Shown here in pieces: positions 17,452 to 26,710 of a stretch of 64,000 bases of DNA. The DNA comes from Solibacillus sp. FSL H8-0523. Lineage in GTDB: Bacteria > Bacillota > Bacilli > Bacillales_A > Planococcaceae. Under the pieces are notes generated by a model. The model was given only the letters and a program-made list of their open reading frames with translations. It did not search any database and was not told the origin of the DNA. The translations under genes and the position numbers were made by a program. The DNA lies in contig NZ_CP150291.1 in assembly GCF_038051985.1 (NCBI RefSeq), positions 3,658,001 through 3,722,000 on the forward strand, written 5' to 3'. The stretch's first letter is position 1; each line of letters starts with the position of its first letter.

Positions 17452-18147
17452 GTGTATCCTTATTACACAAATGGTTTTTTCGCATATCCACTAAGTGCTT
17501 CCTATCCGCAACCATACTCTCAATATACTGCACCTCTTCGGCATTTTTTGACTCAACAACAAAGCTACCTTGATCAGCGTTGTATAAGTAAGGCAGAGTC
17601 TGATTATTTAGCGATGAATCGATTACTATGGATGGAACATGTCAACTGGACTAGGATGACGATTATCAGCATTGTGTTCCAGTTACCTGATTTACCATTT
17701 GTACAGCAACGTCTCTTACAAAATGCGACCGATTTAGGCAATTGTCTACGCCCTTTTTATGGAGACCAAATTGCTGATCATTATGCCAAACTAATTCAAG
17801 AACACCTAGTGATTGCTGCCGAACTCGTAACAGCAGCTGTAAAAGGAGATACAAACACAGTGAATACCAAAGAGAAAGAATGGTATAAAAATGCTGATGA
17901 CATTGTTTTATTTTTGAGCAATATAAATCCATACTTAAAAAAAGACGCTCTACAGAAAATGTTTTATAAACATTTAGAGTTAACTAAAAATGAAGCCGTG
18001 ACAATGATTCAAAAAAACTATAAAGCCGATATTGAAGTTTTTGATGAAATTGAAGCAGAGGCATTGGCTATGTCGGATATGATTGCATATGCAATTGTCA
18101 TGCAATTTTTTGGTTGGTTTAGGTGTCCACACATCTGTTACAATTAA
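17452..18147 (+). CDS. Conserved helical protein of unknown function
   Basis: 231 residues with a GTG start, 11 nt after GAAAGGA. The N-terminus is Tyr/Pro-rich (MYPYYTNGFFAYPLSASYPQ). The rest is alpha-helical with recognisable blocks: WMEHVNWTRMTIISI, RPFYGDQIADHYAKLIQEHL, EKEWYKNADDIVLFLSNINP and KAMLxxHLELT-like. Relatives in Bacillus are often auto-labelled acetylglutamate kinase, but no kinase fold or nucleotide motif is present, so that label is wrong here. The WYKNADDI and histidine pattern might bind metal, which is inference. It is followed by a terminator. Confidence 0.6.
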   Translation: MYPYYTNGFFAYPLSASYPQPYSQYTAPLRHFLTQQQSYLDQRCISKAESDYLAMNRLLWMEHVNWTRMTIISIVFQLPDLPFVQQRLLQNATDLGNCLRPFYGDQIADHYAKLIQEHLVIAAELVTAAVKGDTNTVNTKEKEWYKNADDIVLFLSNINPYLKKDALQKMFYKHLELTKNEAVTMIQKNYKADIEVFDEIEAEALAMSDMIAYAIVMQFFGWFRCPHICYN

Positions 18148-18184
18148 TTAGAATACAATTATGTTGATTAAATTTACCACAAAA

Positions 18185-18211
18185 AAACGAATCCCTTCGT
18201 AGGATTCGTTT
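18185..18211 (+). terminator. Terminator beside rlmD-tail repeat copy 2
   Basis: A 10-bp stem (AAACGAATCC / GGATTCGTTT) with a 7-nt loop followed by TTTC; it lies 37 nt past the stop of the preceding gene and 10 nt before the repeat at 18221. Confidence 0.85.
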
Positions 18212-18220
18212 TTCATTTAG

Positions 18221-18310
18221 TAAACTAACTCCAACCACCCGATAGCTTTACAATGTGGTGAGTATGCGGTAACACATAAGGTTGGTAGGTTTATGTGCAA
18301 TGCTTGGCTA
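18221..18310 (-). repeat. Degenerate copy 2 of the rlmD 3' end
   Basis: Positions 18221-18258 match the last 38 bp of rlmD (36340-36377) at 30 of 38 bases without gaps. Read on the minus strand it encodes LPHTHH and, after a frame shift, GWLELV, as at the RlmD C-terminus. Similarity to copy 5 continues through GGTTGGTAGGTTTA to TGCTTGG near 18306, beyond what rlmD itself shows. Confidence 0.75.
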
Positions 18311-18360
18311 TGTTAAACCAAGCCTCCCCGTTAGTTTTACAATTAAGGATATTAAATTCA

Positions 18361-20370
18361 CTAATCGTTATTTTTAACTATATTCTTAATCCCAATATAC
18401 GTTGCATAAAAATAGCCACCATATATTATTGCAAGGAATAAAGCACAGACTATTATACTTTGGTATTGAAAACCAAAATATTGGTCAACTACGCTTATAC
18501 CAACGATTGAATGAAGAATTGCTAGACCTAAAGGGGCCATAAAATAGATTAAGGTTTGGCTCAATATGGCTTTGTTGATTAATTTTTCAGTGACACCAAT
18601 TTTCTTTAGAGACTTATATCGTTCCAAGCTATCGCTTGCTTCAGATAACTGTTGCAATGCTAAAACTGCCGCGCTCGTGATGATAAATATAATTCCTAAA
18701 AATAGACCCAGAAATACAAATAATGCTGTTGCACCGTTATTTCTCTCTAGCATTTGGTTCCAGGTACGCCCATACGGTGAAGCCGAAGAGACATCTATAT
18801 ATTGATTTTCTTTAAATTCATTAAATAGGTTTACAAACTTCTCTTCAGATTCATCGTGATATTTATCTTCATATGATACATTAAGGCCTGTCACCTCTAG
18901 TTGTAAACTTCCATTGAAGTTATCAGGAAGGATAAGATAAAATAACTGATTGGGAACAGCAATATTTACAGTTTCCTTAATAGGAGCTTCGTTTTTGATA
19001 GTATACTCATTACCCTCAATATGGATAATGTCTTCTCTTCCTATATCGTTAGAAAAAACATCATCTTTCCCCTCGGAGTTTGTTACAACTAAAACCTCAT
19101 TTCCCTTTAAATTAATAGCGTCTCGTTCCCTAAGTTTTCTTATTGCATTATAATCCGAAATTTTCATAGCAGATATTGGTTGCACATTATAATAAAAACC
19201 TTCCTCTAATAAAGCAATTTTCTCCTGCTCAGTAAAATAGTTCGACAATAAGTTCTCAGACGTAATATCTAGTGAATATTCACGATAAAAGGCATGCTGT
19301 TCATAAGGTTCGAATGTAAAGTTTATTGTATTTAAAAATTCTTCGATATCATTGTCCTTAGGATTTTCATCTTCGGAGTTAGCATAGATTACTGCTGAAG
19401 CATCAAAAGTTTTAGTATCTTTCACGATACTTCCTTTTAAATCAAACGCTGTAAATAACATTGAAATTGTTAAAAAAAGCATAAGACAGATAACAGTCAT
19501 AGACAAGAAGTTCGTATTAATCTTATTATTGATTTGTCTTAATACAAATATATTTATATCTTTTAAATAAATTTTTTTATTCTTTTGCACCATCTGGATA
19601 AAGAAACTAGAGAGACTGAAAAAGAAAAACAGTGTTCCAATTACGCCTAGGATGACAGTAATTGCCAACTCATTAACTTCACCATTAATGCCGCTCTTCA
19701 TAATCCTACTATAAGCAGTTACTAATAACCCCACTGATAACAGGAATAGAAGGATTGATACAAAAGAATTCTTTAACTTTACTTCTTCATTTTTCTTTGC
19801 TGCATTTAGCATATCAATCAATTTGTATTTTGAAATCGTAATTTGATTAAAGCCCATCACCAAAAGATAAATGATGCCAAAGTATATGACCGTTTTAATC
19901 ATGGCACTCAATGAAATAATGAACTTAAATTTTTCCACATCAAACCCTAGGATGTTGGCCGTAATTACTGACATTCCTTGTGAAACGATTATCCCGAGCC
20001 CAAGTCCAACCATAAGGGACAGTGCACCGATAAAAAGGGTTTCAAAAAGCAATATTATTGAGATAGTACTTTTTGGCATTCCTAATGTCATGTATATACC
20101 TAATTCTTTTTTTCGCTTTTTTATTAAAAAATTATTGGCATAAATGATGAGCCCACCAAGAACAAACGATACAAATACACTTGTTCCAGCCATAAGCATA
20201 TTTAATGATAAAATATAGTTGGGATCTTTATTCATTTCTAAAATAGAATTTTGTGCTTCAATTGAATTGAAGCTGTAAAAGATACATACGCCTAGGGTTA
20301 GCGTAAGAAAATATATGGAGTAATCCTTAAAGCTTCTTTTCACATTGTTGATTGCTATTTTAAAGAACAT
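18361..20370 (-). CDS. ABC transporter permease, BceB/FtsX-like
   Basis: About 669 residues from the ATG at 20370, giving the typical BceB start [22 protein letters not shown] is 11 nt away; an in-frame ATG at 20379 is closer to it. About ten membrane segments are present, with a ~200-residue extracellular domain between the seventh and eighth (roughly 320-530). That domain is the mark of Bce-type peptide-antibiotic detoxification transporters and mediates sensing through the partner kinase. The gene overlaps the ATPase by 11 nt and is the last of a six-gene minus-strand operon. Confidence 0.9.
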   Translation of the reverse strand: MFFKIAINNVKRSFKDYSIYFLTLTLGVCIFYSFNSIEAQNSILEMNKDPNYILSLNMLMAGTSVFVSFVLGGLIIYANNFLIKKRKKELGIYMTLGMPKSTISIILLFETLFIGALSLMVGLGLGIIVSQGMSVITANILGFDVEKFKFIISLSAMIKTVIYFGIIYLLVMGFNQITISKYKLIDMLNAAKKNEEVKLKNSFVSILLFLLSVGLLVTAYSRIMKSGINGEVNELAITVILGVIGTLFFFFSLSSFFIQMVQKNKKIYLKDINIFVLRQINNKINTNFLSMTVICLMLFLTISMLFTAFDLKGSIVKDTKTFDASAVIYANSEDENPKDNDIEEFLNTINFTFEPYEQHAFYREYSLDITSENLLSNYFTEQEKIALLEEGFYYNVQPISAMKISDYNAIRKLRERDAINLKGNEVLVVTNSEGKDDVFSNDIGREDIIHIEGNEYTIKNEAPIKETVNIAVPNQLFYLILPDNFNGSLQLEVTGLNVSYEDKYHDESEEKFVNLFNEFKENQYIDVSSASPYGRTWNQMLERNNGATALFVFLGLFLGIIFIITSAAVLALQQLSEASDSLERYKSLKKIGVTEKLINKAILSQTLIYFMAPLGLAILHSIVGISVVDQYFGFQYQSIIVCALFLAIIYGGYFYATYIGIKNIVKNND

Positions 20371-21127
20371 GGCCAACATCGCCTCCAAGTAAAGTAACAA
20401 CTTCAATTATTTTATTGAAGAATTCCTTTCTTGTATCATTTCCACGTATTAGTTCTGTAAAAATCCGACCATCTTTTATAAATAAGATTCTATTGGCATA
20501 ACTCGCTGTAAAGGAGTCATGGGTAACCATAAGGATCGTTGAATGAAACTCTTTATTCAGCTTTTCAAAGGATTCCAAAAGTAATCTTGAGGATTTTGAA
20601 TCTAAGGCGCCCGTAGGTTCATCCGCTAAAATAAGAGAGGGCTCCGTAACTAAGGCTCTGGCACATGCTACCCTTTGTTTTTGCCCCCCTGACAATTGAA
20701 ACGGATACTGCCTAAGTACCTCGGTAATTCCAAGTTTTTCCGCCACATCTTTAATCAGATTATCTATTTCAGTTATTTCCCTCTTTTGTATCGTTAGAGC
20801 TAAAGCAATATTTTCATAAGCAGTCAGTGTATCAAGAAGGTTAAAATCTTGGAATATAAAGCCCAATTCATCACGTCTAAATGCTTCTAGAGCTTTTTTC
20901 TTAAGAGTCGTAATATCTTTGTTATTTATAATAATCTTGCCGGTTGTAACGTTATCAATCGTTGAAATACAATTCAAGATAGTAGTCTTACCACTACCTG
21001 AAGGACCCATTATGCCTACAAATTCTCCCACACTTACCTCAAAGCTTATATTATCAATCGCTTTTGTAATATTGCCCTTATTTCCATAATATTTTTCAAT
21101 TTTATCGACGTTTAATATAGTTTGCAT
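20360..21127 (-). CDS. ABC transporter ATPase, BceA-like
   Basis: 255 residues. Walker [11 protein letters not shown]-loop [10 protein letters not shown], signature LSGGQKQR, Walker [13 protein letters not shown] and the H-loop VTHD are all intact. It belongs to the MacB/LolD-type ATPases that work with FtsX-like permeases. The C-terminal extension (about 230-255) contains the start of the permease gene, giving translational coupling. GGAGG precedes the ATG. With the kinase and regulator of the same operon it forms a Bce-type antibiotic resistance module. Confidence 0.95.
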   Translation of the reverse strand: MQTILNVDKIEKYYGNKGNITKAIDNISFEVSVGEFVGIMGPSGSGKTTILNCISTIDNVTTGKIIINNKDITTLKKKALEAFRRDELGFIFQDFNLLDTLTAYENIALALTIQKREITEIDNLIKDVAEKLGITEVLRQYPFQLSGGQKQRVACARALVTEPSLILADEPTGALDSKSSRLLLESFEKLNKEFHSTILMVTHDSFTASYANRILFIKDGRIFTELIRGNDTRKEFFNKIIEVVTLLGGDVGHVL

Positions 21128-21146
21128 TGTCTGCTGCCTCCACTTT

Positions 21147-21623
21147 CTACTTTATTACATCAAATTCGGTCCTTGTTTGCATAAAGTCGGAACCTTCTAC
21201 ATAAATAGTGACACCGTAACGTCCTTCTACAAGACCTTTTGAGGCTGGTAGCTTAGCAGTGAAATAGCCCTCTTTGTTAAGAACAACGTTTTTCTCAACA
21301 TGAATTCTGTTCTCTCTCTTAATTTCTCCTTTATACCATACGACCTCTGCTTTTTTAACCCAGAATTTGTTCCCCTTTGCAGTAAAATAAACCGTATCCT
21401 CTGGTGCAAACATAGTCATTCCTACAGGCATCCCCTTGTCACTTAGATTTTTTGACACAACACCATTTACGATTTTTCGTTCAGTAAAATATCCATACAG
21501 ATTGGTAGTGCCTACTGACAAAATAATGATTCCCAGCAACAATAGCACCACCTTTTTCCAATTAAACCATTTAATTACATTACTAACCAATGTAACTACT
21601 TTTCCCGACCTTAACGATTTCAT
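21147..21623 (-). CDS. Membrane-anchored protein of the Bce cassette, duplicate 2
   Basis: 158 residues. A basic N-terminus is followed by one membrane segment (about 27-48) and an extracellular beta-rich domain. Shared blocks with its neighbour include GVVSKN, FxPEDTVYF, KKAxVVWYK, GYFxA and GYGVTI-like turns. No cysteines or lipobox are seen. GGGGGAATTAAG before the ATG is nearly the same as the leader of the other copy. I do not recognise the family. Its place between the kinase and the ABC genes suggests a role in sensing, or as an accessory to the transporter. The downstream ATPase starts 19 bp later. Confidence 0.75.
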   Translation of the reverse strand: MKSLRSGKVVTLVSNVIKWFNWKKVVLLLLGIIILSVGTTNLYGYFTERKIVNGVVSKNLSDKGMPVGMTMFAPEDTVYFTAKGNKFWVKKAEVVWYKGEIKRENRIHVEKNVVLNKEGYFTAKLPASKGLVEGRYGVTIYVEGSDFMQTRTEFDVIK

Positions 21624-21673
21624 CTTAATTCCCCCAATGTATTATTTGTTATCATTTCATCAGCGGGAACCTT

Positions 21674-22102
21674 CTACTTTTTCACATCAAACTTGGCTTT
21701 TGTTTCCATAATATCTGCTCCATCTACAAAAATAGTAACACCGTAATGACCTTCTTCAAGACCTTCTGGAACAGATAGATTGGCAGAGAAATATCCAGCT
21801 TTATTTACCTTCACTTTTTCCTCAACATAAATTCTATTAGCCGTGGCGATTTCATCTTTGTACCAAACGACCTGTGCTTTTTTAATCCAGAATCTGTTTT
21901 GCTTAGCAGAAAAATAAACCGTATCTTCTGGTGAAAACGTAGTCGTTTTATCTACAGGATTTCCTTTATCATCTATATTTTTTGACACAACACCAGCCAC
22001 CATTTTTGGTTCAGTAACGTATTCATAAACAAAGTAAACGCCTACTAATAAAACAATGACCCCAACTACCATTAATATTTTTTTCAGATTTAGTTGCTCC
22101 AC
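21674..22102 (-). CDS. Membrane-anchored protein of the Bce cassette, duplicate 1
   Basis: 142 residues from a GTG at 22102 preceded by GGGAGGAATTAAA; the upstream in-frame ATG at 22135 has no binding site, and the paralogous gene starts at the matching place. One membrane segment (about 9-30) is followed by the same beta-rich outer domain as duplicate 2, with about half of the positions identical by eye. The duplication includes the leader (ACAAATAATACA in both). The product is probably on the cell surface. Function unknown; Bce operons normally lack such proteins. Confidence 0.72.
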   Translation of the reverse strand: MEQLNLKKILMVVGVIVLLVGVYFVYEYVTEPKMVAGVVSKNIDDKGNPVDKTTTFSPEDTVYFSAKQNRFWIKKAQVVWYKDEIATANRIYVEEKVKVNKAGYFSANLSVPEGLEEGHYGVTIFVDGADIMETKAKFDVKK

Positions 22103-22269
22103 TTTAATTCCTCCCACTGTATTATTTGTACTCATTTTATCAGTGGATGAGATGCTGACATATTGGTTTATATTTTATTAAAGTTACATTTTTGCAAGGA
22201 TTAAAATAAAAATAACGGGTTTACAGCTAATACAGACACTAGCCATAAATCCGTCATTTTTAATATGAA

Positions 22270-23283
22270 TTAGTTCATTAAGTTAACACTGCCTAAGGGG
22301 AAAATAATCCTAACCTTCGTTCCTTCTCCAACTTTAGAGGTTAACGTAAGCCCTAGACCAAGCTGCTCTGCAAGTTTTTTGCACAAGTAAAGCCCGATGC
22401 CAGTGGACCCACCAAACTTTCGTCCATTTTCCCCAGTAAATCCCTTTTCAAAAACTCTATTTATATCCTTATCGATAATACCGATGCCATTATCCTCTAT
22501 GGTAAGCACGATATTATTTTCATTTCTAATCGTATGAATCGTTACCTTCCCATCACGTTCCCTAGTGTATTTAATCACATTTCCAATCAGTTGATTCACT
22601 ATAAATTCCAACCATTTCGCATCACTATACGCTATTCCTTTTACTGCTTCCATATCGACTGTAATCCCTTTGCTAATAAAGTCTCTCGAATTCCGCTTAA
22701 TAACACGTCTTACAAGATCCGCTAAAGAGACCTCTTTAATAAGATAATCCTTACTGACATGATTACTTCTTGAATAATAAAGAACCTGTTCTATATATGC
22801 TTCAATTTTTGTCATTTCATCTTGAATATTTCGCGTAATGGCGTTTGGATTATTTTCGATTATTAACCTTGTTGATGCAATCGGCGTCTTGATTTCATGC
22901 ACCCATGTTTCGATATATTCCCTGTACTCATTTTCTCTATCTCTATAGCTTTTTACATGCTCATGCATGTCTTTATTTGTTTGTTGCAATATATCATATA
23001 AAAGTTTGCCTGCTATATTTTCGGGTTCTTTCATAATTTCAGACAACAGATACTTTTGATCTAAACTGTCCATTATACTAATTAACTCGTTATAAAATAT
23101 TTTCTGTTTAAAAAACTCAAGCATGATATACGTTAGGACGGGGAAAAACCAAATACAGAAAATCAGGAGAATGATGTTGCCAGTCATATTCGTTATTAAC
23201 ATAATGCCGCAAGTGATGATGAATAATATAAAATTGGTGAGCAGGAATAACGTTCTATCCTTTAAATACTCTTTTATCGTCAT
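22270..23283 (-). CDS. Intramembrane-sensing histidine kinase, BceS-like
   Basis: 337 residues. Two membrane helices (about 12-31 and 35-56) are separated by only a few residues, so there is no sensor domain outside the cell. The phosphoacceptor is in WVHEIKTPIAS (H129), the N-box is NQLIGNVIKYT, and DNGIGI and GSTGIGLYLCKKLA are the G-boxes. In this class the paired ABC transporter does the sensing. The gene overlaps the regulator by 4 nt (ATGA). A 135-bp gap separates it from the duplicated membrane-protein genes. Confidence 0.93.
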   Translation of the reverse strand: MTIKEYLKDRTLFLLTNFILFIITCGIMLITNMTGNIILLIFCIWFFPVLTYIMLEFFKQKIFYNELISIMDSLDQKYLLSEIMKEPENIAGKLLYDILQQTNKDMHEHVKSYRDRENEYREYIETWVHEIKTPIASTRLIIENNPNAITRNIQDEMTKIEAYIEQVLYYSRSNHVSKDYLIKEVSLADLVRRVIKRNSRDFISKGITVDMEAVKGIAYSDAKWLEFIVNQLIGNVIKYTRERDGKVTIHTIRNENNIVLTIEDNGIGIIDKDINRVFEKGFTGENGRKFGGSTGIGLYLCKKLAEQLGLGLTLTSKVGEGTKVRIIFPLGSVNLMN

Positions 23284-23948
23284 GGAAGTATATATCCTAA
23301 TCCACGTCTAGTTTCTACATTATCCTTCATCCCTAATCCTTCAAGTTTCTTTCTAAGCCTTGTGACATTAACAGATAAGTTATTATCATCTACAAAAACA
23401 TCAGCGTTCCACATAAAGTCCATTAAATCATCTCTTGAAACGATTTTCCCTTTATTTTTAATCAGGCAAGAAAGTATTTTTATTTCGTTTTTCGTTAATT
23501 CTGCTTTCTGGTCGTTATACGTAACCGAGCCATTTAGTAAATTTAATTTTAGGTTATTATACGCAATCGTATCTTGATTAGTAATTCCATGAACTCTTCT
23601 CAATATATTTTCAATTCTCGCTAAAAGAATTTGAGTATTATATGGTTTTGTTATAAAATCATCTGCCCCTAAATTCATACTCATCAGTTCATCCATCTCG
23701 TTATCCCTACTCGTCACTACGATGATCGGTACAGCTGATTTTTTTCTTATTTCTCTGCAAATATAATAGCCATCCGTTACAGGTAGATTGATATCTAAAA
23801 GGATTAGATTCGGTTCTTCCTTCAATGTATCATGAAGAATATTTTCGAAGTTCGTTAAAGCCACTACTTCATAGCCGTATCTAATCAAGAAGATTTTAAG
23901 TTCCTCTCTTATCTTTTCCGTGTCTTCTATAATAATTATTTTTGACAT
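23280..23948 (-). CDS. OmpR-family response regulator, BceR-like
   Basis: 222 residues from the ATG at 23948, placed after AAAGGAAG; a longer in-frame start adds 16 residues with no binding site. The receiver domain has IIIED, the phosphorylated Asp D52 in LLDINLP, VTSRD and a KPY switch. The C-terminal winged helix ends with RRGLGYILP. It pairs with the downstream BceS-like kinase, and targets should include this operon. The first gene of the cassette, it is preceded by a long non-coding stretch. Confidence 0.95.
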   Translation of the reverse strand: MSKIIIIEDTEKIREELKIFLIRYGYEVVALTNFENILHDTLKEEPNLILLDINLPVTDGYYICREIRKKSAVPIIVVTSRDNEMDELMSMNLGADDFITKPYNTQILLARIENILRRVHGITNQDTIAYNNLKLNLLNGSVTYNDQKAELTKNEIKILSCLIKNKGKIVSRDDLMDFMWNADVFVDDNNLSVNVTRLRKKLEGLGMKDNVETRRGLGYILP

Positions 23949-24331
23949 AGGTTCACTTCCTTTGTACATTTTGTAGATTCCTAATTGGTCTTTCATTGAA
24001 TAAGAAAATACTCATTTTTCCAAGGAAAAACATCAGTTCTACCCTAGACATATGCTCAGTCAAAAAACACAATTCCAATATTAGGATTATTCTAAACTTA
24101 TATCGTGCTTAACAAACATATGTACAGCTATCACTCGTACCTCCCTCTCCTACTACTATGTGTAATACTTCAAGCAATTAAGAAACAATCCCTCTATAAA
24201 ATAATATAAAGAGCATGAGAAACATATACATCTGAAACTGTAAGTAAAGATCATCAATATTGGAAATAACTATTGAACTAACCTGTGCCGTTTGTTTAAC
24301 ATTTTTAATATTTTTTTAACAACAAGAAAAG
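23949..24331. other. Promoter region upstream of the Bce cassette
   Basis: 383 AT-rich bases between the regulator start and the terminator of the exopolysaccharide operon. It must hold the cassette promoter and a BceR operator, but no inverted repeat of the known BceR type (TnACA-N4-TGTAA) could be identified with confidence by eye. No gene was seen. Confidence 0.4.
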
Positions 24332-24355
24332 ACGAATTCCAAAATTGGAATCCGT
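24332..24355 (-). terminator. Terminator of the exopolysaccharide operon
   Basis: Hairpin ACG.ATTCC / GGAAT.CGT with a 6-nt loop (AAAATT), followed on the minus strand by TCTTTTCTTG. Its core differs at only two positions from a hairpin at the other end of the operon (27756-27781). Confidence 0.75.
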
Positions 24356-24366
24356 TCTTTGTAAAT

Positions 24367-24415
24367 TATTAAACTAAACCAATCAAGCCATTGCTCTACA
24401 TGTGCGGGCAGTTAC
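24367..24415 (-). repeat. Degenerate copy 3 of the rlmD 3' end
   Basis: TAAACTAAACCAATCAAGCC and TTGCTCTACATG...TGCGGG (plus strand) align with the rlmD tail with small gaps, about 26 matches in 34. On the minus strand it reads HVEQWLDW-like, corresponding to [10 protein letters not shown] of RlmD. It directly abuts the stop codon of the deacetylase gene and the terminator at 24332. Confidence 0.55.
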
Positions 24416-25329
24416 CACATATTAATCTTCTTTTTAAAATCTTCAATTGTATCATCAGGTAAGATGCGTTTTCTTGGTATTTTATAAAGATCCATACCTG
24501 GTCTTACGTCGTTTCCTTCGGTAGTGAAGGCCATTATGATGTTGAATTGTTTGAGGGCTTTAATTGTTTCATCGTCGTATTCACCATAAGGATAGGAAAA
24601 TATAGGATTCTTTTTATTCAGATTCACTAAACTGATGCCAATATCCTTTTGAATCTCTTTTTGTGTTTCGCTCACTAAATATGCTTCGCCGTTTTCGTTT
24701 CTTTGATGAAAGTTATAGGTATGACTTTGAAAGTCAAAAACATCGCAGCCTTTTTGTAAATCGTGAACAGTGACGATAGTTTTACTGTTCTTTTTTGTAA
24801 CCTGACCCGTATCGATAAAGTTAATCGCAGTAAATTTATATTTTTTTAGAATTGGATAGGCTGTATCAAGATTATCTTTAAGTCCATCATCAAAAGTGAT
24901 TAAAATGCTCTTTTGGGGGACTTTAATTTTATTTTGCATAAATAGATAAAATTCTTCTGCCGTTAGCGAAGTGTAATTATGGGTTGCTAAAAATGCCATT
25001 TGTTTTTCAAATTCTGCTGTTACTACAATAGTAGATTGTAAGGATTCATCATTTGTAAAATGGGTTTCGTTTAATTGTTCTTCATCAATAATTCTATTGT
25101 AAACCAAAACCGTAAGGCGGTTTGCTTCTTCTCCGCTCTTTACGTTGTGGTCCGTAACGTCGTCAGTCCATTTTTGGCAGGAATCAATTGCTAGGCTTTT
25201 GTCCTTTGGATATAAAGTTTGCTTTGATGTGATGGCCCCTATTAAGGTATCAGAAAAGATGTAAAGGATGAGTGAAAACATTCCTAAGAAAATGGCAGTA
25301 AAGGCAACATTAAATAAGGCGTTTTTCAA
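24412..25329 (-). CDS. Polysaccharide deacetylase (IcaB/PgaB-like)
   Basis: 305 residues with an N-terminal membrane anchor (about 7-30). The NodB-type domain carries LITFDDG (D147, D148), the metal histidines in SHTYNFH (H203, H208) and FSYPYGEYD. The arrangement matches IcaB/PgaB-type N-deacetylases of poly-beta-1,6-N-acetylglucosamine. It lies 13 bp after the glycosyltransferase and is the last gene of a three-gene operon, so it probably deacetylates the polymer made by its neighbour outside the cell. The exact polymer is not proven by sequence. Confidence 0.9.
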   Translation of the reverse strand: MKNALFNVAFTAIFLGMFSLILYIFSDTLIGAITSKQTLYPKDKSLAIDSCQKWTDDVTDHNVKSGEEANRLTVLVYNRIIDEEQLNETHFTNDESLQSTIVVTAEFEKQMAFLATHNYTSLTAEEFYLFMQNKIKVPQKSILITFDDGLKDNLDTAYPILKKYKFTAINFIDTGQVTKKNSKTIVTVHDLQKGCDVFDFQSHTYNFHQRNENGEAYLVSETQKEIQKDIGISLVNLNKKNPIFSYPYGEYDDETIKALKQFNIIMAFTTEGNDVRPGMDLYKIPRKRILPDDTIEDFKKKINMW

Positions 25330-25342
25330 GGTATCCTCCCAT

Positions 25343-26710
25343 TTAAGTAATTTTCTTTATATGAACGGATATGCCATCTACATAGGATTGATTGTTTATA
25401 CCGATTCTTTCAACAGAATTCCATCCACCTTTATTTTTTGCATAAAGAATTGTTCCGAAGGTTACAAAAACAAGGCCGAGTAGTCGGTAAGTCAAAATTT
25501 CAAGAGGTATAAATAAAGTTAGTTTCAAGTAATCTTTTGGAGAGTACTTATGTCCAAATCTGCGACTAATGATCACGGTTGTAATGCTGCGATAAAGGGC
25601 TAGGAGAAAAGTGATAGAAAGGAAGAAGAGTGTTATACCATAATTTTGATTTATGATAATAACAAGAGGGACAAACATAGTAGGGAAAGCGTTTAGCGTT
25701 CCTAAAATAAGTGAGTCAACAAGCATATAAATCGAAACAGGGATGCCTAAATTGACGAAAAAGGATTTTTTGAAGTTAAGTAGACAATCAATAAAACCCT
25801 TTTGCCATCGAATTCTTTGGCTTAGCAGGTCTTTGAAAGTGGAAGGGCATTCTGTATAACAAATGGCATTTGGAACAAAGATTAACTTATACCGTTTATA
25901 CTTTTTCTTAATAAGGGCGTGCATTCTAAGTGTGATATCTAAATCCTCACCGACTGTGTTTCTATAACCGTACGCTTCAAACAGGGCGTGTTTTCTAAAA
26001 GCACCAAAGGCTCCGGCAATCACAGTTATGGATCTTAGCTTCGCTTGAGTTGTTTTATGCAGATAAAAGTCGGTTAAATATTGAATAACTTGATAGCGGA
26101 TTAACCCTGAAATATTAAACATAGGCTTTGGTTTTATATAACTACCGTTAAAACCTTGAGATATTTGAACCATACCGCCAGCTGCTAATACTTTTTCATC
26201 ATCGAAGGCATTATTCATGGCATGTAAAGCATTTGGATCGAGTATACTATCGGCATCTAATGTGATGATAATGTCATTGGACGCATATTCGATTCCTACA
26301 TTTAACGCATCAGCCTTTCCCCCATTCACCTTATCGATTAAGTATATGTTCGGGTAAGTGACAGATTGATAACAGCCTATTACACGTTCATGACTGATTT
26401 TCCCGGCAGGCATTTTTTTACTTGGTTGTGCATTTAAATAATTATAGAGTAATTGAAAGGTTTCATCTGTGGATCCATCACTAATAAAAATTGCTTCAAG
26501 ATTTTTATAGCTCACGTTCATGATGCCTTGCAAACAATTTAAAATCGTTTTTTCCTCGTTAAAGGCCGGAATTAGAATTGTCATCCCTTTTTCAATCTGT
26601 GTTTTATTAACTGGCGATAAACCGTTAGTAGAAAACAGAGGAATGAAAATATATAGTAATTGGAAAAATAAAAAAATCGTTAATAAAACAATACTTACCA
26701 ATAACATCAC
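25343..26710 (-). CDS. Processive family-2 glycosyltransferase, membrane-bound
   Basis: 455 residues. One N-terminal membrane helix (about 3-28) precedes a GT-A domain with SDGSTD, LDADS, the acid in VGEDLDI, and the processivity motif QRIRW. Three or four membrane segments then follow at the C-terminal side (about 325-430). This is the layout of IcaA/PgaC and related beta-glycan synthases that use UDP-sugars and export the chain. It overlaps the GH16 gene by 4 nt and is followed at 13 bp by the deacetylase. Poly-N-acetylglucosamine is the likeliest product, but the GH16 partner leaves a beta-glucan possible. Confidence 0.9.
   Translation of the reverse strand: MMLLVSIVLLTIFLFFQLLYIFIPLFSTNGLSPVNKTQIEKGMTILIPAFNEEKTILNCLQGIMNVSYKNLEAIFISDGSTDETFQLLYNYLNAQPSKKMPAGKISHERVIGCYQSVTYPNIYLIDKVNGGKADALNVGIEYASNDIIITLDADSILDPNALHAMNNAFDDEKVLAAGGMVQISQGFNGSYIKPKPMFNISGLIRYQVIQYLTDFYLHKTTQAKLRSITVIAGAFGAFRKHALFEAYGYRNTVGEDLDITLRMHALIKKKYKRYKLIFVPNAICYTECPSTFKDLLSQRIRWQKGFIDCLLNFKKSFFVNLGIPVSIYMLVDSLILGTLNAFPTMFVPLVIIINQNYGITLFFLSITFLLALYRSITTVIISRRFGHKYSPKDYLKLTLFIPLEILTYRLLGLVFVTFGTILYAKNKGGWNSVERIGINNQSYVDGISVHIKKIT

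Noticed and set aside
17452-18147. Acetylglutamate kinase, a label often given to relatives
   Set aside because: No nucleotide-binding or amino-acid-kinase motifs; the protein is all-helical and too short.
18221-18310. attC-type integron site for the rlmD-tail repeats
   Set aside because: The ends do not fit the RYYYAAC and GTTRRRY core sites, and there is no integron integrase; the rlmD coding match explains the repeat better.
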